Positions 1 to 5,812 of a DNA stretch of 9,627 nucleotides are shown piece after piece (position 1 is the first letter of the stretch; each line of letters begins with the position of its first letter). The notes beneath the pieces were generated by a model that saw only the letters and a list, made by a program, of their open reading frames with translations, did no database searches and was not told the DNA's origin. The position numbers and the translations under genes are program-made. This DNA is from Bacillota bacterium (GTDB lineage: Bacteria; Bacillota; Clostridia; Christensenellales; CAG-138). Where the stretch lies: NCBI GenBank assembly GCA_023396535.1, contig JAEWWD010000068.1, forward strand, positions 1-9,627, given 5' to 3'.

Positions 1-1
1 G

Positions 2-532
2 GACGAGATATTGACCGGACGGGAAAATCTCATTCTGATCGCGAGGCTCCGACACCTCGACAATCCGCGTCAGGTCTCGGATGATCTGCTGAACCGCTTC
101 GGCCTGGCCGACGCCGCCGACCGCAGGGTTTCCACCTATTCGGGCGGTATGCGCCGCAGGCTCGACATCGCGATGAGCCTTGTTGGAAAACCTCAGGTCA
201 TTTTCCTTGACGAACCGACCACCGGGCTTGATCCCGAAGGACGCCTGGAGGTTTGGAAGACTGTCAAGGAGCTTAGCATAAACGGCACGACGGTATTCCT
301 GACCACGCAGTATCTGGAGGAAGCCGAACAGCTTGCCGACCGGATCGCCATTCTGCATGAGGGCAGGATTATCGCCAACGGCACGCTCGCAGACCTGAAA
401 AAGCTGTTCCCGCCCGCAAAGGTCGAGTATGTGGAAAAACAGCCGACCTTGGAGGAGATATTCCTCGCAATGGTTGGAACCGGGGCCCCCGCGCGGCAGG
501 CCGCGTGGGGTGAAAAGAAGGAGGAAAAATAA
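2..532 (+). CDS. ABC transporter ATP-binding protein, DrrA-like, 5' truncated by the window edge
   Basis: This is the C-terminal part of an ABC ATPase that powers an ABC-2 type exporter, acting at the inner face of the membrane. The frame is open from base 2 and reads DEILTGREN, a normal internal stretch of this family, so the TTG at 11 is not a real start and Walker A lies before the window. Counting from the TTG codon, the signature motif YSGGM is at about residues 43-47 and Walker B with D-loop (VIFLDEPTTGLDP) at about 63-75. The H-loop region reads TTQYLEEAEQLADRI, with Gln in place of the usual His. This TTQYL form is typical of the daunorubicin-resistance (DrrA) branch, so it is not a defect. 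The end resembles the small C-terminal domain of that branch (PTLEEIFLAMVG). The stop abuts the permease start, so the two genes are co-translated. The substrate cannot be told from the sequence; a drug or lipid-like molecule is an inference. Confidence 0.93.
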   Translation, partial: DEILTGRENLILIARLRHLDNPRQVSDDLLNRFGLADAADRRVSTYSGGMRRRLDIAMSLVGKPQVIFLDEPTTGLDPEGRLEVWKTVKELSINGTTVFLTTQYLEEAEQLADRIAILHEGRIIANGTLADLKKLFPPAKVEYVEKQPTLEEIFLAMVGTGAPARQAAWGEKKEEK

Positions 533-1303
533 ATGGAAACGGTAAGGAAACACTTTTTCAGCGACATGAACGTCATGCTTGGGCGTTCCATGCGTCATAT
601 TTTCCGCAGCATGGATACCATCATCACAGTGTGCCTCACGCCTATCGCGATGATGCTGCTGTTCGTCTATGTGCTTGGCGGCGCAATTCAAACCGGCACG
701 GATAACTATGTGAACTACCTGCTCCCCGGCATACTGCTGATGGCGATTGCAAGCGGTATAGCCTATACGGCTTTCCGTCTGTTTATGGATGTGCAGCGGG
801 GCATATTGGAGCGGTTCCACTCCATGCCGATTGCGCGTTCCGCCATGCTGTGGGGGCACGTCTTAACCTCGCTCGTATCCAACGCGATTTCGGTTGCCGT
901 CATCATCCTCGTGGCGCTCGTCATGGGCTTCCGTTCCTCGGCGGGGGTACTGCCGTGGCTTGCAGTGGCCGGCATACTCATGCTGTTTACGCTGGCTTTA
1001 ACTTGGCTCGCGGTGATTCCCGGACTGACCGCAAAAACGCCGGACGGGGCAGGCGCATTCTCCTACCCGCTTATTTTCCTGCCCTTTATCAGCTCCGCGT
1101 TTGTACCGACTGAGTCCATGCCGCCTGCCGTCCGCGCTTTTGCGGAAAACCAACCGGTAACGTCGATTGTGGATGCGATCCGCGCACTGTTGTCGGGTCA
1201 GCCGGTGGGCAATGATATATGGATCGCTCTTGCGTGGTGTATCGGAATTACGCTTGTGGCATATTTCTTCGCGATGCGGGCATACAAACGCAAGGCAGCA
1301 TGA
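533..1303 (+). CDS. ABC-2 type transporter permease, DrrB-like
   Basis: This 256-residue integral membrane protein is the channel-forming partner of the ATPase just upstream. The ATG follows the ATPase stop codon directly and has an AAGAAGGAGG ribosome binding site at 515-524, 8 nt before it. An N-terminal cytosolic stretch is followed by about six hydrophobic segments, at roughly residues 30-52, 62-84, 105-135, 140-165, 178-198 and 228-248. Family hallmarks are the block RGILERFHSMPIARSAMLWG after the second helix and the late block FISSAFVPTESMPPAVRAFAENQPVT, followed by a helix and a short basic tail (RAYKRKAA). The length is normal for the family (about 250). ATPase and permease most likely assemble as a dimer of each. 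Export of a hydrophobic compound is inferred from the DrrAB-like pairing; the true substrate is unknown. Confidence 0.93.
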   Translation: METVRKHFFSDMNVMLGRSMRHIFRSMDTIITVCLTPIAMMLLFVYVLGGAIQTGTDNYVNYLLPGILLMAIASGIAYTAFRLFMDVQRGILERFHSMPIARSAMLWGHVLTSLVSNAISVAVIILVALVMGFRSSAGVLPWLAVAGILMLFTLALTWLAVIPGLTAKTPDGAGAFSYPLIFLPFISSAFVPTESMPPAVRAFAENQPVTSIVDAIRALLSGQPVGNDIWIALAWCIGITLVAYFFAMRAYKRKAA

Positions 1304-1344
1304 AGAATTGATATACGCCAGTATAATTGTTATTTTATATTTCC

Positions 1345-1381
1345 GCGGCGGTTTCTTCTGTTACCGCCGCTTTCCATTTTT
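1345..1381 (+). terminator. Intrinsic terminator of the ABC transporter operon
   Basis: A perfect 8-bp GC-rich stem, GCGGCGGT (1345-1352) and ACCGCCGC (1363-1370), encloses a 10-nt pyrimidine-rich loop. It is followed by TTTCCATTTTT. It begins about 40 nt after the permease stop codon, where an operon end is expected. Confidence 0.75.
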
Positions 1382-1439
1382 GCCTATTTGTCTTATACTG
1401 TTAAACAGAGAAAACCACAAGGCGATTGCCGAATTTTCC

Positions 1440-1762
1440 CCAAAGCGGCGAAGCCGCTTTATGCTTTCGGGTTCTTAGGGGCGTTACGCCCCTAAGTGGG
1501 GGTACGGGAGTCGGAGCCGCGCGCCGCCTGTGGGGCGGACCCGAAGCGCTGCCTGCGGCGGAGCAAGCGAGGGCCAAGCCCAATGAGCAAGGAAGTACCG
1601 CGACCGATAGGGAGCGGGACGACCATTGCGAATTGAGGAGGAAGAAGCGCGGCGGAAGACCAGTGAGTTAGGGAGCGCAAGGAAACAGCTTGCTGTGACG
1701 CGGTGCGACCATAACGAACTGCGAAAGCCCCCATCATATCCATTACTACCACAACAGGGAGG
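1440..1762 (+). repeat. Hairpin module, copy 1, interrupted; leads into the next gene's ribosome binding site
   Basis: This is the interrupted copy of the module also found at 8176-8279. Hairpin A is AAAGCGGC (1442-1449), loop GAA, GCCGCTTT (1453-1460). Hairpin B is CTTAGGGGCG (1474-1483), loop TTA, CGCCCCTAAG (1487-1496). Then comes GTGGGGGT (1496-1503), which in copy 2 leads into a third hairpin. Here the matching right half, AAAGCCCCC, appears only at 1724-1732. After it comes a CATTACTACCACAACAGGGAGG-like stretch (about 1741-1762) that matches the sequence before pepF and includes the ribosome binding site of the ATPase gene. No open frame in this region looks coding. Function is unknown: a dispersed structured repeat or a transcribed leader are both possible. 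Confidence 0.7.
1509..1723. other. About 215 nt of extra sequence inside the third hairpin of the module
   Basis: This stretch has no counterpart in the copy at 8176-8279, where the two flanks are joined. It is GC-rich and seems non-coding; overlapping short open frames on both strands give low-complexity, Arg-rich peptides with no recognisable domain. It holds imperfect internal duplications: TAGGGAGCG at 1608-1616 and again at 1669-1677, and a CGACCAT..CGAA.TG motif at about 1620-1635 and again at about 1706-1721. No clear terminal inverted repeats, target duplication or transposase fragment is visible, so it could be an insertion or an expanded loop of the element. Confidence 0.4.
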
Positions 1763-1770
1763 CGCTGCGC

Positions 1771-3159
1771 ATGCCGCTCAAGGACATGAACTGCCAGGAA
1801 GGTTGTATGACGCTGCATATCGCGCTGCACCGTCTGACGGTGCTACGCGATGCGCTGTCCGATCCGCCGTTGCAGTCGCTGGACAGGCTGCTGTCCCTGC
1901 TGCTGCACGGCGACGCGTTCGCCGCGGCGGAGGAATACCACGCGCTGACGACCGCGCTTTTGACGGGCGGGTATCGGCGCGTCAGCGGCGACCTGTTCCG
2001 GGATTACCTGTACTGGCTGCTGCTGGAGCGGGAAAACGCGTTTTCCACCCAGGCCGCGCGCGGGAAATGGGACGAGCCACTTGCTTCGGGCATGCGCGCG
2101 GATATGCAGCGGCTTAACCCGCTGTTCCAGCTCAACAGCGTATTGCTTAAACGCTGGATCGGCGAGCGCTATCGCGATCAGCGGCAAAAGCCGCGCCAGC
2201 AAAAGGACAATATCTCCGTGCTGTCCACGGCCATCTGGGGCGGGAACACATCGCGGCCCCTGCCGTCGGCTCATACTGCCCCGGCCGCGCCGCCGCCACC
2301 GCCGCAGGAACCCCTGCCGCAGGCGCTGGACGAGAACGAGTTTTTAAGCTGGCGTTACCAGCCGGATGAACATATGGAGCCCTACGCGGCGGATTCCGCG
2401 CTTGAAGAGCTGTACCGCCGGTTCGATTCCGCCGAGGACCGCGCCGTGCTGCTTGACGACTTGTGGAACTTCCACGCCTCCTGCGGTACGGGCTCGTTCG
2501 TGCGGGACAGGCTGTTCACGCTCGGCGAGGACGGCGGGCTTGCCGGTCTGCCCCTGGATATGCTGCCGGAGGAAGATTCGTATACCTTCTACGTCGGTCA
2601 GCGCGAGCAGGCCCTGCACAACGCCATCCGCTTCATGCGCGGCGACCGTGCGGACAACATGCTCATCACTGGAGGTCCCGGCGCGGGAAAAACCACGCAG
2701 GTTTTCTCCCTCGCGCGGGAGTTGCCTGAACTAAGGCTGATTTCCTGCCCGCCGGGGTCTATGCGGGAGCTCGCGGGGGTCCTCCCCGCGCTTTCCCGGC
2801 AGCCGCTCAAATTCCTGCTGTTCCTCGACGAGTTCGACCCTGCCGACCCCGCGTGGCCGCAGCTTCGCGCTGCGCTTTCCCCCGGCGGTGCGCAGCCGCG
2901 CAATATTTTGCTCGTTGCCGCCGCGCGTAAGGCCGAGGAAGCTTTTTTCCCGCTTCGCATCCACCTGCCGCCCCCGCAGCTCAAGGAGTTCATAGAGCTG
3001 GTGCAGATCATGCTGGTGCGCGAGGGCAGGGACGTCGATTTCGACAGCATACAGAACGCCTGCATCGATTACGCCGCCGCCGCCGGCGTCAACGGCGGCT
3101 CCCCGCTGTCATTTCGCTCAGCGGGATTGATTGCGGAAGGGTTGCTCTCGGGAGAGTAA
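1771..3159 (+). CDS. DUF815-type P-loop ATPase (AAA+-like)
   Basis: This 462-residue soluble ATPase belongs to a family with no established cellular role. The ATG at 1771 has AGGGAGG at 1756-1762, 8 nt upstream; the later Met at residue 6 or 13 lacks such a site. An N-terminal region of about 155 residues, rich in Leu, Ala and Arg, probably forms helices. It is followed by a Pro-rich, probably flexible linker at about residues 164-190 with a run of prolines. The C-terminal half carries the nucleotide site: Walker A GGPGAGKT at 301-308 and Walker B FLLFLDEF at 348-355, preceded by the family-like QREQALHNAIRFMRG segment. After Walker B comes a small-scale AAA+ layout: RNILLVAAARK (about 380-390), probably sensor 1, then LPPPQLKEFIELVQIML. 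It lies alone between two structured intergenic stretches. A link with the membrane proteins downstream is possible, but the 450-nt gap argues against a simple shared operon. The family call rests on motif pattern and layout. Confidence 0.8.
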   Translation: MPLKDMNCQEGCMTLHIALHRLTVLRDALSDPPLQSLDRLLSLLLHGDAFAAAEEYHALTTALLTGGYRRVSGDLFRDYLYWLLLERENAFSTQAARGKWDEPLASGMRADMQRLNPLFQLNSVLLKRWIGERYRDQRQKPRQQKDNISVLSTAIWGGNTSRPLPSAHTAPAAPPPPPQEPLPQALDENEFLSWRYQPDEHMEPYAADSALEELYRRFDSAEDRAVLLDDLWNFHASCGTGSFVRDRLFTLGEDGGLAGLPLDMLPEEDSYTFYVGQREQALHNAIRFMRGDRADNMLITGGPGAGKTTQVFSLARELPELRLISCPPGSMRELAGVLPALSRQPLKFLLFLDEFDPADPAWPQLRAALSPGGAQPRNILLVAAARKAEEAFFPLRIHLPPPQLKEFIELVQIMLVREGRDVDFDSIQNACIDYAAAAGVNGGSPLSFRSAGLIAEGLLSGE

Positions 3160-3162
3160 AGT

Positions 3163-3191
3163 CGATAAAGTGCCGTGCCGGCACTTTATCG
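3163..3191. terminator. Perfect 13-bp hairpin just after the ATPase gene, possible terminator
   Basis: CGATAAAGTGCCG (3163-3175) pairs perfectly with CGGCACTTTATCG (3179-3191) around a 3-nt loop, starting 4 nt after the stop codon. Position and strength suit transcription termination or 3'-end protection. No T-run follows on the + strand, so it is not a textbook intrinsic terminator. It may instead be part of the structured element that follows. Confidence 0.45.
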
Positions 3192-3200
3192 AGGTTCACC

Positions 3201-3320
3201 GCGCAAGTTGGCGCTCGGTTTCCTGCTATGCAGGAAGCGTTCCTTTGTCATGGCTTGCCATGACATCATTCCTTGACAGATACCGAAATCTGTGATTTCG
3301 GTTGTCGCGCCAACTTACGC
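3201..3320 (+). other. Multi-branched structured element (possible ncRNA or structured repeat)
   Basis: A closing stem pairs GCGCAAGTTGGCGC (3201-3214) with GCGCCAACTTACGC (3307-3320): 13 of 14 positions match, with one C-A mismatch. Three hairpins sit inside it. The first is TTCCTGC/GCAGGAA (3220-3226 with 3230-3236). The second is TGTCATGGC/GCCATGACA (3246-3254 with 3257-3265). The third is ACCGAAATC/GATTTCGGT (3282-3290 with 3294-3302), extended by GACA/TGTC (3275-3278 with 3303-3306) across a 3-nt bulge. All arms are perfect and the loops have 2-3 nt. TCGAGGT occurs on both sides (3189-3195 and 3322-3328). No coding frame or known riboswitch core was recognised. The cruciform-like design suits either a transcribed RNA or a palindromic mobile repeat. 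Confidence 0.6.
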
Positions 3321-3328
3321 TTCGAGGT

Positions 3329-3363
3329 GTCATTTTGCGCCGCGCATGTCGCCTCAAAGTGAC
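3329..3363. other. Additional stem next to the branched element
   Basis: GTCATTTTG (3329-3337) pairs with CAAAGTGAC (3355-3363) over nine positions, eight Watson-Crick and one T-G wobble, around a 17-nt GC-rich loop. It directly follows the second TCGAGGT copy and may be a further arm of the structured region. Confidence 0.4.
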
Positions 3364-3585
3364 GTATTGAAAGCCTATAGTTGAATGACCATGCCTATTT
3401 ATTTTGTAGGTTGCGAATAGCCGCTGTTGGCTTTATCGATCGCTAATAGGGTGCTTGTCAGGAAAGACTACGATAGACGTATGTTTTCCGGCAGCCAGCC
3501 CATATAAATAATCTTTGGGACAGTATAACTGGTATTTCCCGGGAAATTCTCCGGATACAAACGCGATTGCGCGAGTGCGCAGGAA
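3364..3585 (+). other. Gene-free, AT-richer stretch ahead of the paralogue operon
   Basis: This stretch separates the structured region from the first membrane protein gene and must hold that operon's promoter if it has its own. It is AT-richer than its surroundings. A -10-like TATAAA at 3503-3508 lies in the right area, but no convincing -35 box sits 16-18 nt upstream. A small TGCGC/GCGCA stem (3568-3572 with 3577-3581) lies just before the ribosome binding site. The open frame running in from a TTG at 3515 has no ribosome binding site and no similarity to the paralogues before position 3587, so it is probably not translated. Confidence 0.4.
3534..3547. promoter_or_regulatory. 14-bp perfect palindrome, possible operator
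   Basis: ATTTCCCGGGAAAT is a perfect palindrome with no spacer. It lies about 25 nt downstream of a TATAAA box (3503-3508) and about 50 nt before the start region of the first paralogue. A dimeric repressor could bind here; no regulator gene is in view, so this rests on symmetry and position only. Confidence 0.25.
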
Positions 3586-3601
3586 AAGGAGCAATACCAT
3601 A
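3586..3601 (+). promoter_or_regulatory. Ribosome binding site followed by ATA where paralogues have ATG
   Basis: AAGGAG (3586-3591) is followed after 7 nt by ATA (3599-3601), then GATCAGCAC. The second paralogue has AAGGAG, 7 nt, ATG, then GAACAGCAA, so the two regions align base for base through the start. The first in-frame ATG of this gene is at 3611, 19 nt from the AAGGAG, too far for normal use. Either ATA works as a weak start, initiation shifts to 3611, or the base is a sequencing error. Confidence 0.6.
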
Positions 3602-3610
3602 GATCAGCAC

Positions 3611-4549
3611 ATGCTCTATCCACCGCTCATGCGCGCGCCGCTGAAAATGCGCGGCGTGTTCGGCCTGTCGTGGCAGTTATACAAACGCGGCTTCTGGCAG
3701 ATGTTCGGGTTGACGCTGTTGCTTATGTTCTTGTTCGTTCTCATTATGGGCATTCTGTTGTCAAATCCCGGCGCGATGTCAGCCATGCTGGAGGACCTGA
3801 ACCTGCCCATAGGGGAAGGTCCGCCGCCGGCCGATTCTGTCGGCGCAACTTCGACATTTAAATTTGCAAGAATCCCCTGGATGATCGGTCTTGTGTATGC
3901 GCTCCTTGTCACGGCGGCATTTTTAGGCGCTGTATTTATGGAAATGGATCAGCGCATGGAAGGCCGCTGCAGTACATTTGACGAGTTGGTTCACAACGCG
4001 CTGCCCATCGGCTTCAAGCGGTATTATTCGATGTTCCTGTACCTGTCTGTGGTGAGGATACCCACATACATCGTGATACGTATTGTGCTGCGTTTCATGG
4101 TATTCATCGTCACACCTTCGAGTACTATTCTGGCAATCGTGCTGACGATGCTAGCATATTCGCTGCTTGATGTTGCATACAATGCGCTCATTTCTTTGAT
4201 CTATCCGGTCGCCGTGCACGAAGGTAAGCGCGTGTTTGGCGCGACAGGCCGCGCGATCAAGCTTTCCCTCAAGCGCTTGGGCCGCGTGATAGGTGCGCTG
4301 ATGCTTTACGAGCTTCTTCTGCTTGCTGTACTGGCAATAATCCTGTTGCCTTTGATAGTATTGGCTCCAAGAATGAGTAGTACCATCATTGGAATATTCA
4401 TAGGCCTTTGCCTGTGGACGGCATTGATCGCCTCGTATTACCCAGCGTTTTGCACAGCGCTGTATGTAGACTGCGCCGCTCGTATGCCGGATGTCCCGGA
4501 TGAAAACGCGGCGGAACCACCTTCTGCCCCATTGCCGCAGTCTGAGTAA
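3611..4549 (+). CDS. Six-helix membrane protein, paralogue 1 of 4, with altered start codon
   Basis: This integral membrane protein of unknown function has 312 residues counted from the first ATG at 3611. Similarity to its paralogues begins four codons earlier, at an ATA (3599). The N-terminus holds the shared block YPPLMRAPLKMRG and a predicted cytosolic WQLYKRGFW. About six hydrophobic segments follow, at roughly residues 30-52, 86-108, 137-160, 168-195, 225-250 and 258-280. Shared loops are MEMDQRMEG (from 110), ALPIGFKRYY (about 132-141), and YPVAVHEGKRVF with His 203. The layout and the HEGKR..-KLSLKRLGR block resemble the membrane domain found with some glycerophosphodiester phosphodiesterases and YciC-like proteins; that link is tentative. 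Its tail is short, acidic and Pro-rich (PDVPDENAAEPP), without the Trp-containing end seen in the other three. It reads as an intact, conserved protein despite the start problem. Paralogue 2 follows after 54 nt. Confidence 0.8.
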   Translation: MLYPPLMRAPLKMRGVFGLSWQLYKRGFWQMFGLTLLLMFLFVLIMGILLSNPGAMSAMLEDLNLPIGEGPPPADSVGATSTFKFARIPWMIGLVYALLVTAAFLGAVFMEMDQRMEGRCSTFDELVHNALPIGFKRYYSMFLYLSVVRIPTYIVIRIVLRFMVFIVTPSSTILAIVLTMLAYSLLDVAYNALISLIYPVAVHEGKRVFGATGRAIKLSLKRLGRVIGALMLYELLLLAVLAIILLPLIVLAPRMSSTIIGIFIGLCLWTALIASYYPAFCTALYVDCAARMPDVPDENAAEPPSAPLPQSE

Positions 4550-4603
4550 ACAATCAATCCGTAGGACGCGCTCCTAAAGGGGTGCGTGGAAAGGAGCAAC
4601 TAT

Positions 4604-5755
4604 ATGGAACAGCAAAACACCCCCTACCCGCCGCTCGTGCGCGCGCCGCTGAAGATGCGCGGCATATTCGGCGTAGCATGGCAGTTATTGAAGCGCGGCT
4701 TCTGGCGCATGTTCGGGTTTTCAATGGCGCTGGAAGGGACGTTTACGTTGCTGATACTGCTGCTGACGTTTTCCATGCTCAGCAAAACCGGCGCGTTTGA
4801 GGAAATGAGCCAGGGCCTGACTCAGTTCGGCAACATGGCCGCGCAGCCGCCGTTTGAATTCGATACGGACTTCGCGCTTCCCGCCGTGTTTGCGTATATG
4901 GGCCTTTCCTGGCTGCTGTCCCTCCTCTACGCGTTCCTCGTCATGCCGGCTTATAGCGGGGCGGTGTATCTGGAAATGGATCAGCGTATGGAAGGGCGCA
5001 GCGGCACGCTGTACCAATTGTTCCGCTATGCGCTGCCCATAGGCTTCAAGCGTTTCTACACGACATTCCTCGCGCTGCTCGTCACGCAGATTGTCGCAGG
5101 CGTGGCGATGAGCATGATATCGGGCGTCATCAGCGCCGTGCTGGCGTTTTCCGCCATGTTTGCCTTTATGTCGCCCGGCGGGAACATCGCGGGCAGCATT
5201 ATCGTTGTGACGCTTCTCCTGTTGCTGATGCTGTTTCTGGGCGCGGCGTATGCGGCGTTCATCGCGCCCGTGTACCCAGTCGCCGTTCACGAGGGCAAGC
5301 GCGCGTTTGACGCCGTGTTCCGCGCGTTTAAGCTGGCCAGTAAGCGCTTCGGCCGAATGCTTAGCGCGATTCTTCTGAACATGCTGCTCATGTTCTTTAT
5401 CTCGCTGGTCATTCTCGTCGTACCCGCGCTGCTTTTGGCGCATACTATCGGTATCATGCTGGGGGTCATTTCGGTGATCTCCTGTCTGCTGGTGGGGGTA
5501 TCCATGCCCTGGTGGGCCGCGTTTACCACCGCGCTGTATGTGGATGCCACCGCGCGCGTGGACGGGGCGGCAGCCCGTGCAGCCATGCCGCCCATGCAGG
5601 CGCAGCCCGCACCGCCCGTGCCTGAGGGCTGGTCGCAGCAGCCGCCCGTGCGGGAGATTCCTCCGGAGTGGCAGGATACCCCGCCCGCGCCGCAGGAAGG
5701 GGATTGGACGCAGTATCATCCCGATGAGAAACGGGACGACCGCCCCGGGCAATAA
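4604..5755 (+). CDS. Six-helix membrane protein, paralogue 2 of 4
   Basis: This 383-residue integral membrane protein has unknown function. The ATG at 4604 has AAGGAG at 4591-4596, 7 nt upstream; an in-frame GTG at 4586 overlaps that site and is not the start. The N-terminal block YPPLVRAPLKMRGIFG is followed by six hydrophobic segments at about residues 38-60, 94-120, 146-180, 190-218, 247-275 and 280-302. Conserved loops are LEMDQRMEG (123-131), ALPIGFKRFY (about 145-154), YPVAVHEGKRAFDAV with His 229, KRFGRML (about 245) and LYVDATARVDG (from 311). The last 65 residues form a Pro/Gln-rich, probably disordered tail with several Trp residues (EGW, PEW, GDW), ending in a charged stretch. An odd number of crossings would put the ends on opposite sides; the basic N-terminus and basic loops favour a cytosolic N-terminus and tail. 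It is probably co-transcribed with its neighbours, with paralogue 3 57 nt downstream. Confidence 0.85.
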   Translation: MEQQNTPYPPLVRAPLKMRGIFGVAWQLLKRGFWRMFGFSMALEGTFTLLILLLTFSMLSKTGAFEEMSQGLTQFGNMAAQPPFEFDTDFALPAVFAYMGLSWLLSLLYAFLVMPAYSGAVYLEMDQRMEGRSGTLYQLFRYALPIGFKRFYTTFLALLVTQIVAGVAMSMISGVISAVLAFSAMFAFMSPGGNIAGSIIVVTLLLLLMLFLGAAYAAFIAPVYPVAVHEGKRAFDAVFRAFKLASKRFGRMLSAILLNMLLMFFISLVILVVPALLLAHTIGIMLGVISVISCLLVGVSMPWWAAFTTALYVDATARVDGAAARAAMPPMQAQPAPPVPEGWSQQPPVREIPPEWQDTPPAPQEGDWTQYHPDEKRDDRPGQ

Positions 5756-5812
5756 CAGCGTAGTTGCGGCATTGTTCTGAGGTATCCGCGCGCCATAAAA
5801 AAGGGAGAGATA

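Noticed and set aside
301..330. Missing H-loop His in the ABC ATPase (TTQYLEEAE)
   Set aside because: Gln at this place is usual in the DrrA branch, so it is a subfamily trait and not a damaged site.
1703..1740. GTGCGACC as the 5' end of a group II intron
   Set aside because: No domain V hairpin and no reverse transcriptase frame follow; the match is only a few bases.
1441..1762. CRISPR array or tRNA cluster in the hairpin-rich gaps
   Set aside because: There are no evenly spaced identical repeats with spacers, and no tRNA-like arms with a CCA end or T-loop consensus.
1401..1830. Small open frames on both strands in the 1304-1770 gap
   Set aside because: They run through hairpins and repeated sequence, give low-complexity peptides and overlap each other; no domain is visible.
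3515..3598. TTG start extending paralogue 1 by 32 residues
   Set aside because: No ribosome binding site lies before it, and the extra residues have no match in the other three paralogues before the ribosome binding site region.
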